Shown: positions 26,804 through 38,019 of the stretch, in pieces | Layout of the letters: each line of letters begins with the position of its first letter | How positions within the stretch are numbered: position 1 is the first letter of the stretch | Origin: Hermodice carunculata | Lineage: Eukaryota > Annelida > Polychaeta > Eunicida > Amphinomidae | Assembly: GCA_964020975.1 (NCBI GenBank) | Contig: OZ026630.1 | Location: forward strand, 22,495,712 to 22,559,711 | DNA length: 64,000 nt | Reading direction: 5' to 3' | Notes under the pieces: model-generated | Seen by the model: the letters and a program-made list of their open reading frames with translations, nothing else | What the model was told of the DNA's origin: nothing | Database searches by the model: none | Program-made: the position numbers and the translations under genes

Positions 26804-28226
26804 ATTAGCTCAGCTGACCTATCAGTCAGCTGAGCTAATGTGATGGGTAGTCTTGATCTGTTGTCAGTCTGTTCATCGGTGTCCACAATTTACCTTTTCA
26901 ACTTTTCCAATACCACCAGTTAGATTCACTATAAACTTGGTGGGAATTTACCTTTGGTGGTCTCTATAAAGTTTGTTCAAATGGTCATGCTGCAGTGATT
27001 TTGAACTTTTAACTAATTTTTTGGTTCATTTTTGGGGGCAAAATCTGAAGAAGAAAAAAGAGAGAAAAATGCCAGAACCAAGACGCCAATTACATGTGTA
27101 CATTTAAACTGCATTAAACACTTCTTGGGCTCCCTACACCTTTATTTGTTCAACATGTGGTGCTACAACTTTTTTCTTTTTCATGTTTTCGCAATTTTTG
27201 ACTTCCCCAAAGCTGTCACTCAGAGTATGTTGAAACTTGGTGGAAATTAGCTTGTGGGAGGATTAAACAAAGTAGTTCACTGGGTGGTAATATAATGGAT
27301 CCCTTATTTTTTTTACAAATTTTTGGGGTTTGGGTAATTTTTGGTTAATGCATGCATTCCCATTGATTACTCTGCAAGTCAATGGGGATTGCAGTGGTAA
27401 TTCACATTCTTGACTTTCCCAAAAACCGATAACCAGATTCACTGCAAACTTGGTGTGGATCTTCCTTGGGTGGGTCTTTGCAAAATTTTTAACATGTTCA
27501 TGCTCCAGTTATTATTATTAATTTTTTTTAAAGGTTCACTTTTGGTAAAATCTTAAACATTCTTCTTCTCCAAAACCCCCACTCCAATTGCTTCCAAACT
27601 GCACAGGGACACCTTCTGGGGACCACCAGGCCTTAATTTTACAAGTGGCATGGTGTTTTCTTTTTCTTCTTTTTTTTTTTTAAAAAACAATTTTTGGGGT
27701 GTTGTCATTATTTTGGACTTCTCCAAAACTATCACTCAGATTGAGCTGAAACATGGTGGAAAGGAAGCTTAAAGCAGACTGAACAAAGTTGTCCATTAGG
27801 TGGCGATACTCTGGATCCCTGATTTTCAACAACTTTTCAGTCAGGCTGCTTGTAATTTAATGTGCACATACATAGAAAAAATGCATACTTTATTCAATTC
27901 GACCGTTTGACCAAAACACGATTTTCTTTTTTTTTATATATTGTTTTTTTCTTTTTTTGGACAAAATCTTCTCAAAAAACACCATGTCAACTGCTTTAAA
28001 ATTGCACAGGGACACTTCTGGGTACCCCTGCACTTTAATTTGTTCAACTGGTGGCACTGTGATCCCTTTTTGTTTTTGTAAGAATTTTTGTGTGGTTTTG
28101 CTCTTTTTGACTTTTCCTCCAAAACTGTACATTGGATCCTCTTCAAATATGTTAGAAATGTACCTGGACTTGACCTCCACCAAAGCTGTCCACTACAGGG
28201 TGGTGCTGTCATTTTCTGATATCTGT
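26804..28226 (+). repeat. Hairpin-capped dispersed repeat family B
   Basis: It opens with a perfect 15-bp inverted repeat (ATTAGCTCAGCTGAC at 26804-26818, loop CTATCA, inverted arm 26825-26839). Three or four diverged units of about 300-350 bp follow, sharing CACTRYAAACTTGGTGGGAA, TGCACAGGGACACCTTCTGG and TTTGACTTCCCCAAA. Similar units with the same terminal stem occur at 52700-53480 and 56870-57650. Bivalve genomes, as I recall, carry very similar hairpin-led repeats, often classed as Helitron-like or unclassified. No coding capacity. Confidence 0.55.
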
Positions 28227-28304
28227 CACAGTCCTCTTGTCTTTATGAACTGAAGTTGAAAATTGCACAGTCCTCTTGTCTTTATGAGCTGAAGTTGAAA
28301 ATTG
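28227..28304. repeat. Two-copy 39-bp tandem duplication
   Basis: The unit CACAGTCCTCTTGTCTTTAT plus GARCTGAAGTTGAAAATTG is present twice with one difference. The second copy lies exactly 39 bp after the first. Confidence 0.85.
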
Positions 28305-28990
28305 CTAACAGATGATACTATAACAAGCATACCAACTTGGGGGAGAGGAACTTTATACACTTGTTCATCCTGCCTTCAGCTGAGGATGCCAGCTTTTACT
28401 TGACTTAGTCATGTGAATCCAGCTGTAACTTTACAGTACAGAAACATCCACTTGGTGGGGTTCGATCAGTGCATTATCTGTAAGGTTAATTTCTCAGGAT
28501 ATGCTTTCCCAACTGTACTGCAATTTTGAAAATGTATTTAAAATTCACTGTAGATATATGCAGTAGTATGGCACTTATATTAATGTTGCACTTGTCTTTA
28601 GTTCGTTGCACAGAAATCGCGACACTGACTATGTGTGGCTTGGCTGTGTGTCTGCTGCTCATTTTGTGCTCCTGAGAAAAGGATTCAATGAAAATATACT
28701 TCTAGATATATGCAATTAGCTGCAAGTCCTTGCCAACAGGAAATACTGAAACCAAACCATACTTAGCTTCTACTTTAGGTGAACCATTTTGAAATAAGCC
28801 TTTCTTTACCAAAGAAGTAAGAGAAAACCCTAACTGAACATACTTTACCAATTGACTAAATAAAGACAAATTTCCTCATAAGCACCAATCACCATGATCA
28901 TTCTACATGGTATGACACCTGTAAATTACTCCAATTGTAAGACCAGGTACCTGGTGAGAGGGTTCTGACAAGGGGGTGACCACAGCTATT
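28305..28990. other. Non-coding intronic sequence
   Basis: No gene or defined repeat is seen. Confidence 0.4.
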
Positions 28991-29063
28991 AACAACTACA
29001 TATATTAGCTAGATCTCGCCATGCTTGTACAATGGCAGACCTCCTGTTACAAACTAACTTTTG

Positions 29064-29152
<89 letters not shown>

Positions 29153-29415
29153 AATTTTACTAATTGGTTTCATTCGAGTTCAAGCACTCAAATATCTATG
29201 ACTGGAACTATAACTAAGAACAACATGCATTAGCTAGATCTCGCCATGCTTGTACATTGGCAGACTTCTTGTTACAAACTAACTTATGAGGTCCTAAAAT
29301 TTTGACATGGTTTTTTTTTGTTTTTTTTGTTTTTGTTTTTTTTTCAATTTTACTGATTGGAACTTTGATTCAAGTTCAAGCACTCAAAGATCTATAACTG
29401 GAACTGTGAGAGAAG
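28991..29415. repeat. Local duplication of a block of about 200 bp carrying a GT microsatellite
   Basis: ATTAGCTAGATCTCGCCATG begins at 29004 and again at 29229, and both copies continue through TTACAAACTAACTT, an ATTTTACTRATTGG block and AAGTTCAAGCACTCAAAKATC. In the first copy the centre is (GT)n at 29066-29150; in the second it is a T-rich tract at 29310-29345. The two have drifted by several substitutions. Confidence 0.8.
29066..29150. repeat. (GT)n microsatellite
   Basis: About 42 uninterrupted GT units inside the first copy of the local duplication. Confidence 0.95.
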
Positions 29416-29954
29416 AAAGTTGTGATTAGTGATGAGGTTGGGAGATGATAGCACTCTTATAGTTCCTGATCACCACTTCGACAACATAAATCAGGAAGAT
29501 ACAAGATACATTTATAACACTCTCCCACTTCAACAATGGCCTACATTGTCTGGAAGTTAAATCAATGTTATCTACTTTTCACAGTGTTTTCACCTAAATA
29601 TTTTATTTAAAGGAAATATTCCAAATGAAGATTGTAGGCCAGGCCCAACCAGACTGTATGCCCAAACATTCACAACTTTCCTTTACAAGCCTGCACCATA
29701 GAAAGTCGTTGACTCAAGTCTTATTCTAAGAAGGTAAGGGTTAAAGCAGAAGTATATGACGCTGAGGAGCCACAGCTGACCTGAATACTCTGTTCACCAT
29801 GATGCAAAAATGTGTGCCACTGCAGGTTATTACCTCTGGCACTGTAACGCTTCATAACTGTCAACATTACTGGTCATAGATATGCATACATGCATGTCTG
29901 CCAGAATGACATGAACAATGCATTTTTTCACACACTGTCTGGTGATTATTTCAG
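29416..29954. other. Non-coding sequence
   Basis: No gene is seen. A MITE-like right end (AAGGTAAGGG before TTAA at 29741-29744, preceded by GTTGACTCAAGTCTTATTC) is present, but the matching left end was not found. Confidence 0.4.
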
Positions 29955-30072
29955 ATACTATTACATATGGAAGACAATGGAACTTGCTGTGAAAGACAAG
30001 TTTGGTGAACCAGAAAAGCAATTTCTCCAGGAAAACATAACACCGCTTGTAGTGTCCGATGCAGAAGTTCAG
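29955..30072 (+). CDS. Candidate exon of an unidentified nested plus-strand gene
   Basis: A TTATTTCAG acceptor is followed by 118 bases open in one frame and ending at CAG before GTGGCA, a fair donor. The 39 codons read YYYIWKTMELAVKDKFGEPE, then a K/Q/E-rich stretch and ITPLVVSDAEVQ. The composition is protein-like, unlike the cysteine- and tyrosine-rich noise frames around it. YYYxWK resembles the third helix of SANT domains in MTA, MIER and RERE co-repressors, but the downstream residues match none that I can name. Without matching neighbouring exons it could be a pseudo-exon or chance. Confidence 0.3.
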
Positions 30073-30410
30073 GTGGCACAACTATAAACAAGTTTGAAAG
30101 TGAGGGATAAGGTAGCTAGTAAAATACAAGTCTATGTTCATGCAGTCCCTTGCAAAACCATCCAAGCAAAATAATCACATGAGAATACAAGTCTTAAAAG
30201 GTTGGGTCTGGTAAACTCCCTTTGCTGCTGACTAATGTACATTTTCAGGTACAATAGCACAGTTTCTGTTGGCTGCTCAACCATCCCCATGAAGAATGTC
30301 TGTGCAATACAAACAAGGGGGATTTGGGTGATACTTTATATCAGATGAATTTAGTTGAGTACAAACTGGTGACACAAAGCTTTCCCTCCGCTGACTGCAT
30401 TTTGATGCAG

Positions 30411-30412
<2 letters not shown>

Positions 30413-30492
<80 letters not shown>

Positions 30493-30521
30493 CTCTCTCC
30501 CTCTCTCTCTCCCTCTTTCCA

Positions 30522-30562
<41 letters not shown>
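30413..30562. repeat. Compound (CT)n - (CTGT)n microsatellite
   Basis: CT dinucleotides from 30413 to about 30516 with a few interruptions are followed by ten CTGT tetranucleotides (30522-30562). Confidence 0.95.
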
Positions 30563-30563
<1 letters not shown>

Positions 30564-33500
30564 AATCCACTGTTTTCAATATTTCATGCACAGTAAAAAA
30601 AAGAAAAGAGGCAGAAAAGGTAACTAACTGTTTACAATTGGGGCACATATATGCAGCAGTAAATCTATAGTAATTTTTTATCAAAATGATTAATGATGCA
30701 TTTTCAATCTACAGTGATTTTTTTTATCAAAATGACTATTGATGCATTTTCAATCAATTTTGAGGCTATAATGAAATACAGAAGAAAACAAACTGGAAAT
30801 TTGCCTAATGACTTTTTATGATTTATCTCAGAAAGCCCCATAGATGTGAGAAATCCATGTTTTTTGGTTGTTTGTCTGTCCATCTTTCCATCCCAATGTG
30901 TCCATCCATCTGTCAACATGGTGTCTCAAGAATGAAGGTGCACACTGTCCTCATATTGGGCACAAAGTTACCTCCTCTGGTAGCTCTGACTGAACACATT
31001 GTCTTGCAGGTTTTCCCCACTCCACTGCAGTATGCTGAATACTATTTGGAGCTTTCTCTTCTTTGGATGCCACTTCATCTGGCTAACACAAGCTTGCTAG
31101 ATTTCTGGGAGATTGTGACCTATCAATTGATCAGCATATATCACGCAATTTTGGTTCTCCAGTGATGAATGTTACCATCATGATAAGACCATGATAAGAC
31201 ATGCTTGCTTGGACAAATTTTACTCAAATTTGATACAAAAATTACCTCATCAGTCTAAGGTGAACCGATTAGATTTCTGGGTCAGTGTAACCTATTTGCT
31301 GAGACATCATGTGTACATCATCCAGTCAAGTTTATTACCATGATATTTTAAAAATTGTTGGACAGATTTTGCTCAAATTTAACACAACAGTGTTACATAA
31401 GGCTTAAAAGAACTGACCAGATTTCCAGGTTTATACATGTACATTGATCATTGTGACATGATTACAGGGTGATACACATCAGCAATACTTCTCCTGTGAC
31501 CTTTGACCCTGCGATAGTATGTGAACACCCTCCAGGAGGAAGACACAGAGGTGTCACACAGGGGAGGGTGGAGGGCATGGCTTCACATCAAGCTGTTTCA
31601 GTATTCATACAGACATCACTTCTGCCTCAGTTCAGGACAAGTAATGGGATAATGCACAGAATTCCAAATTTTCACTTTTACCAAACAATTACTAGCCTAG
31701 ACAACAGGCCTTGCCTGAATGTCAAGTCCTGAGGGCAGGCATACATGCCAATACAAGCATTCCAGCTTCTGCTGTCCCTTCTCGAATATTGCTTACAAAG
31801 ACAGACACCATGCATGCACATGTACTTGCCTCCTGTGCAGACTGTGTTAGATGGTGACAGCCTGTTCCAGAGGCACACATTTAGGTTCATGTGCCATGAC
31901 TTCATACCTGAAGTATGAAACACATGTACCCCAGTTCCTTCACCGGAGTCCAAAGCTTGACACTGATTTCTGCTTTTGTTTTGTTGTCCTGCGCATAATC
32001 ATGACTTTGCCTGTTGTACAGATTAAGGTTGCTGAATTTTGCAAAAAGAAACAGTTACATTTCATCTAACAGACTTGTCATGAACAGTTGTATTGACCAG
32101 CAACTGTAGTCAGTTCTGTGGTGTGTTGTTCATAAGGTTGTTGTCTTGTTACCTTATCCTTGTCCATGGAACGTTTAAAAAAAAAAAAAAAAATGACAAG
32201 AACTAGCAAGCTTTAATCTCTGCATAATGGGTATTATAGGTAGCTTGGTTAACCTTTATTTTTCAAAAAGTGGATCTCAGTAACTGAGAGATGCAGCCAC
32301 ATCATTGGCAGATGTCATGCACAAATAGTCATGGTAAATCCACTGCAATATTCTGGAGATATTCTTGTGTTGATTTATGATAGTGCTTGCTGCACTGTAT
32401 CTATGGTAATACATCTTGACCAAGCATCTGATCAAGTGTCCTGAGCAGGCAAAGAATCTAGAGCAAATAACTTGGAGAACAAGATTACACACATCAGTTC
32501 CTTGGTAATATGGCCGGACACTTTTCAAGACCAGCATACCTGTCTACAAACAAAAGGTTCGGCAGAGCTTTGCTTTGCCATCCAAGATCAAGGCTAAAAT
32601 TTCAATACAATGAATGTGTAACATTCTGACTTTAGTCTTTCAAAATGTACAACATCTTCCCTCAAAATTGTTCATTTATGATCGTAATTGCATCATTTAA
32701 TGATGCGATATTGGGGTGAACAGTAGAATCTCCTAATGTACTTCAACTCAGCAAACAACTGATCTTGCAAGGTTGCAAAGGAATTTCTTAGTTTCTGGGC
32801 AATGACACTTATTTTTTACATGAAGGTACACAAAAAATGCAGGTGAATCACCATCTAAATACCTCCATCTTCTCAGTTGACTGGCTGCTCCATCATGAAA
32901 AAAACAAACAAACATGTGCTAGCTCACATGCATATATGCTCTTCGAGTCCAAACCAGAAGTTTTACAAGAAGGTTTTTCTTAGCATATGAAACTATGGCA
33001 AGATTGGGATGTCCTTGGGTTCTTCCCCACACAAACACAGTTTTGTGGATGTTCCAACATACATCAACTTATTTGGGGTTCAAGCAAAAAATGTTAATCT
33101 CCTGTACGATGCACCATAAGTTGTTTAAATTTATAATATTGTGCATGCACTTGGAAATCAAACATACATGTAATTTTTTGTGAATATTTTATCTCGCATA
33201 AACGTAACCCACATATGATCGTGTATCACAATGCCAATGTAATCAATGAGCACATTTCGTGACATTCGCACAAGTGACTCAGCTCACTTTCTAATGACAC
33301 TTGATTTTTTTTTTGTATAAAGTGTAGAGAAAGCTAGTTGCAGACAACACTGCAGTGGGCAGTGGTTTCTGTAGCTTTTCAAGAGTTCACAGCAATTCAA
33401 ATTGAAAGAACGCATTCAACAGTTACGAGAGGCAAAACAGGCTATTACAGAAAAGGAAATCTGAAACTAAAGACAGCATTTGTACCTGAACAAAATGGAA

Positions 33501-33799
33501 CTCTGTAAAAGGTTTACCAGACTGAAGTGAATCTACTTTTTTATGATACAGTGTAGTGTTCTTAAGATAAAAATGTCATATTTGTATTTGTGTCTTTTTG
33601 CCCAGAACCACTTCCTAGTAGTCTAGATCCTATTCCGCAGTCCGAACTCTTTACTCTCCATAAGCTAACCTGTCCCTGTCTAACCTATATACATATATTA
33701 TTCTGCAATAGGTGCAAAAAACAGGAAAGGAAGCAATACAAAATGAAAGGGAGCAAAGAAAAAGGACAGGGAGCAAAATGAAACAGAAGTGAGTAGAGA
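30563..33799. other. Non-coding sequence with repeat-like blocks
   Basis: At 30690-30765 a 52-bp block (ATCAAAATGAYTAWTGATGC, TTTTCAATC) is duplicated. At about 30870-31460 two or three diverged units share GACAGATTTTGCTCAAATTT, AGATTTCYGGG and GTGTACATCATCCAG, another tandem-unit repeat. A poly-A of 17 lies at 32177-32193. No gene is recognised. Confidence 0.4.
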
Positions 33800-34710
33800 T
33801 CAAGAGGCCCATAGGCCTGATGCTCTGCTGACATATAATGTGATGACCATCACCAAAAAATTCATTTTCTGAAAACCATTCCGTCCATGACCTTCAGAAA
33901 TTAATCAAGGTCATCCATGTTATATTTTATGTTTGGAACGAGCGGGACTCGAACCTGCAACCTTTGGCACCAGTCACCTCGCTGAGATGGGAAACGTGTA
34001 ATATCAAACTTTCACATGATACACATTTGTGGTTCATTTTGTATCATTCAGCTTATTCTTGACCAACATATTGAATTAAATGTCCTTTTTAAAGTGCTTA
34101 AGGATCTGAAAAATAGGTCAAGGTCACATAATTTTTCAGTCATGGTGACCTCAGAAATAGGTTACCAAGTTGAGCTTTATTTGCAATGTACTCAATTGCA
34201 AGCTGCACCCTGCTGTTACAAAATCACTTCTTCCAACTTTACAAGACTAACAAAAATAAGTTCAGGTCATTGATATTATGTAACATATTAGCAATGGACA
34301 TGATCTCTATATCCTATAAATTTGACATGTGTAATTGAATTATTTTTCAAGACATGGAATTTACATCTTTCAAACTATTTGAACTTATAGTTTTTGTCAA
34401 AATATAGGTGTATCATAATGTGTTAGATTTTGACCTCATCCACAATCTCACTAAATTTCATGAGGATCTATCAAACATTAAGGACACCAAAGTGGTCACA
34501 ACAATTTCACATTTTGATCTACATATTTTATAATACTGCAGAAGGAACTCCCAATATTGAACTCGACCTAGATTTTTATACACTTGGTAAGTCCTGAAAT
34601 TGATATGGGGCTATCTTCAAAACCGTGGACTGTATTGTGCTCACAAGTAAAGTTTACAGACAGATATATGTGATTGCATTGGCTCTGCAGCCTATGGTCA
34701 GCAGAGCTAA
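33800..34710 (+). repeat. Dispersed repeat family A, copy 3 (best preserved)
   Basis: It starts TCAAGAGGCCCATAGGCCTG and ends with the hairpin GGCTCTGC-loop-GCAGAGC followed by TAAAAAAG. The TC start, terminal stem and CTAA right after it are reminiscent of Helitrons, although the stem sits closer to the CTRR-like end than usual. A tRNA-SINE fragment is inserted near its start. The interior (CATCACCAAAAAATTCATTT, AGGTCAAGGTCAC, CTTGGTAAGTCCTGAAA) matches the other copies. Non-coding. Confidence 0.6.
33932..33996 (-). mobile_element. tRNA-SINE head fragment inserted in family A copy 3
   Basis: The minus strand reads CAGCGAGGTGACTGGTGCC and GGTTGCAGGTTCGAGTCCCG, an A/B-box-containing tRNA-like region related to the SINEs near 1700-2200. 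Family A sequence (TCATCCATGTTAT ... GTAATATCAAACTT) continues on either side, so the fragment is an insertion. Confidence 0.55.
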
Positions 34711-35677
34711 AAAAGGTCTGAAAGCAAAACAAAAAGGCAGAGTAAATATCCCCTCCATTTTAAGCTGCAGAAAACACTGAGTGGTTAAACACACAAAAAA
34801 AATGTCAATTATTTACTTGGAGATTCTTTTTTTCCTGAACAAACTAACAATCAAGTTATCATGACCACCTTTTCACATAACTGCAAAGACTTTTCTGATC
34901 AAGTCCTGTAAATTTTTAAGCTGAAAATCCAATGAGGCTTGACAACAAACTGTGCTGACCTGTATATCTGGTAGCTAGCTCACTGTATATTGGTGGTCAT
35001 ATTATTCTGGAAAATAAATCACTACAACCTTCCATCCATCCATCCATCCATCCATCCATCCATCCATCCATCCATCCATCCATCTATTATATTACATTAC
35101 ATTACATACACACGTGTGTTTTGCTCCACACAGTTAAGTTTTGAATACAACAGCCAGTGTTACCTGTGTAGTAAGGCCACCCTCTTCTGATTAGTACTCC
35201 ACTACTTATTCCCACAACATATACATGTAGGTCCTTTGAAAAATAGCCAAAATCACAAATATCGTATCAGAATTTGTGATCTGCACAGATAATTCACATC
35301 AGCTCCTCCTGAGCATAATTCTTCTGGCTGAACCAATCACAGGAACACAAAAGCTTGGAAAGAGACAACAGTGATATGCAACACATTGTATTAACTGGGT
35401 TAAGTTTTGTCCACCATCTGTGGGTGTCTCTCATTGCTCCACAGCTGTGAGTACATGCTACAAAAGCAATGCAAGCCACAGGTATGCCAGCCTTCTCCAA
35501 CAATGTCCACAATGACACAAGACTCGGCGTACAATTAAAATTCAGCTGCCTTGATTCCCACAAGACTGATTTCACCCATTCCACAACAATGGATGATCAT
35601 CACATGTACACAAGGCAGTCGCAGGGGAGGTACACCTCGGTAATGCTGCTACCATGTATACATACCTTTCCACTGAA
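34711..35677. other. Non-coding sequence with a (CATC)n tract
   Basis: The tetranucleotide repeat is at 35030-35084, followed by ATTAC repeats to 35105. No gene is recognised. Confidence 0.4.
35030..35084. repeat. (CATC)n microsatellite
   Basis: About thirteen CATC units without interruption. Confidence 0.95.
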
Positions 35678-35828
35678 CTCTTTCAGTGCCAGTCACGTCT
35701 AAAGTCAATCTACTTAAGTCAGACAAGTCTGAATTATCATTAGAATCCCACATGCACATTGGGCACATTGCGCCCAATGCACACCGAGAAAAGCTGTTGA
35801 CTCAGTCCGAAATTTGGCACTGAAAGGG
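35678..35828. mobile_element. piggyBac-like MITE, left target site mutated
   Basis: The element begins CTCTTTCAGTGCCA after TGAA (a changed TTAA) and ends TTGGCACTGAAAGGG before TTAA at 35829-35832. Its ends match those at 21233. The interior holds GCACATTGCGCCCAATGCACA, a short palindrome also seen in diverged form inside the 36625 element. Confidence 0.6.
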
Positions 35829-35832
35829 TTAA

Positions 35833-36501
35833 ACCTTCTGTACAGACATCCCTTTCTACTTCGATACTTTTGTGACAATACAGTCCACTTACAGTATTGC
35901 AGAATCTTACACTTCCTGATCATTTGAGTAAAGCAGATGTGAACAGTCAGTAATATACAGATATGTGCAGCATACACGACCATTCATTCAATTCCAAATC
36001 TTCACTATAACTGTATTTGTTTTTTATATGCACTGCATATGTGTATCATATGACTATTATTCACCTGTCTTGTACCTATTGACCATCAGTCTTACAAGCT
36101 CTTGTACAGGTCTCATTACAACAAAGTCACAATTTCATGATAAGAAACATGATAAATATGGGTCTAGGCCTACATTTTCTAAGTTTGAAAAAATTACATT
36201 CATGATCTGATCATTTTAGGCATAGAGGTATCAAATTTATTGAACATAATCCTGAGATGATTTTTTTTTTGTGTTTTATTTATTTACAAAAAAAAAAAAT
36301 CTTGTTGATTGCTGGGTGCTTTTTGAAAAATGTTTTTACCTGCACATATACATGCTTGCGGTATACTTCTCTGTCAAATAACATCAAACTTGCAAGTTGC
36401 TGAGCACAACCAATATGGCATGATTTATGTATTGAGTTACTGACTGGCAAATTAAGCCTTCTGCCTTCTACCTGTTCTTAAATACTGACACATATGCACT
36501 G
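35833..36501. other. Non-coding sequence
   Basis: No gene or repeat boundary is seen. Confidence 0.4.
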
Positions 36502-36949
36502 TTAACCATTTCCCCTAAGACTGAGTCAACAGCTTTCCTTGGCAAGGGTTGGCCCAAAGTTGTGCTGAGAAAAGCTGGTGACCTATGTCATGCAATCCTT
36601 ATAGGTCTCATCTTCAATTCTTAACTCCTTCTACCCTGATAGAAGACCGAGTCAACAGCTTTCCTTGGCATGCTCTGAGTGCATTGTGCCCAGAGTGCAC
36701 CAAGGAAAGCTGTTGACCATGGGCATAAAATTTGGAATAATCTTCCATGGAAGTTTCATCCAAAATTTTGAAAAATAATCCTTAAATTAGTAAAATGCAA
36801 TTAGCAGACAACATTTAGATATTAGCATGAAAAAGCGTCATAAGGGTAGAATGAGTTAAAGTATTTTTCATTACTATTACAATTAGTCAAAAACATTGAA
36901 GCTGACAACACTTGACTGCCAGCCAGTTTTGGTCAGTTTAAAGGGTTAA
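36502..36949. mobile_element. Outer piggyBac-like MITE containing a second MITE
   Basis: TTAA at 36502-36505 is followed by CCATTTCCCCTAAGACTGAG, and the other end is GGTCAGTTTAAAGGG before TTAA at 36946-36949. Inside it, TTAA at 36621 and 36856 bound a second element of the same type, so one family member inserted into another. Confidence 0.5.
36621..36859. mobile_element. Inner piggyBac-like MITE with a strong internal hairpin
   Basis: TTAA at 36621-36624 and 36856-36859 flank ends CTCCTTCTACCCTGA and CATAAGGGTAGAATGAG (inverted repeats). Near its left end GAGTCAACAGCTTTCCTTGG is inverted 30 bp later as CCAAGGAAAGCTGTTGACC, giving a stem of about 33 bp once the partly paired GCATGCTCTGAGTGCA part is included. 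Confidence 0.65.
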
Positions 36950-37112
36950 TGACACCACAATACTCAAAGAAACAATAAAAGCTCCAATGACCTGTTGACT
37001 CAACCATCTTGGGTGTTGCTTGTGTCAGCTAAACACAAAGGTTTGTACAACAGATATATCATGTCATTGACCCATCCATCTGGTGGAAAAGTGACTCTTA
37101 TTTACATTACAG

Positions 37113-37233
37113 TACCTTCACTTTATTACATTCCAGACCCTGAAGGTAATGTTTCAAGGACAAAAACTCCCAAGAAATGGCTGAAATATCGCCATTCTTC
37201 AAGTGACAAACACAAAGAAAGTTTACCTAAATG
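37113..37233 (+). CDS. Weak candidate terminal exon, unidentified
   Basis: After a TTTACATTACAG acceptor (a second, TTACATTCCAG, lies 24 bases on) a frame reads YYIPDPEGNVSRTKTPKKW, then LKYRHSSSDKHKESLPK and a stop. The basic, serine-rich ending looks more protein-like than neighbouring frames. Its required incoming phase (two bases completing a codon) does not fit the phase-0 end of the candidate exon at 29955-30072, so a direct junction is excluded. No family is recognised. Confidence 0.2.
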
Positions 37234-37841
37234 AAGGCAAATCTTCAACTTGACTGATCTGTGTAGGTGTCTGGTCCAGGGGGGAAACCTGTCAAGCTAA
37301 TGAGGCCCAGTTAGCTTCACTATTTTGAGTTACATACCTTGCCAATTCCCTGACACTTAAAGCCCTCATTAAAATGACATTTAATAGGTTCACTGTCAGG
37401 AACTTCACAACAAGAAAAATTAATGGCCAAAGATCAAGTCTGAAATTTAAGAACTTCAAAGTACACTGTACATGAACAAAAACCACATAAGTAGGTGTTG
37501 AATGCATGAAAATGATGAATAAGCACTTGACATATGTACCCCTAAGCTACATACAAACAATGTCCATGTATCACAGGGGGCACACACTACCTCCAGCAGT
37601 ATTTTGTGCATAAAGGTTTTCTTTCTCAAAATAATATACCTAGCTACAAACAAGAAAACCAAATGAAGTCTTTAAAAGTTGTGATTCCTTCATAAGTATT
37701 AGCATTATTACAACAATGAACTTCTCATTGCTGATTGATGGCTCAAAATCAACTTAGTTTGTGAGGGAAATATCGTTCCTCCAGGTGTTTGGATTTTTTT
37801 TTTTTTTTTTGCATATCCAGTCCATTGATCCAACTTCCATC

Positions 37842-38019
<178 letters not shown>

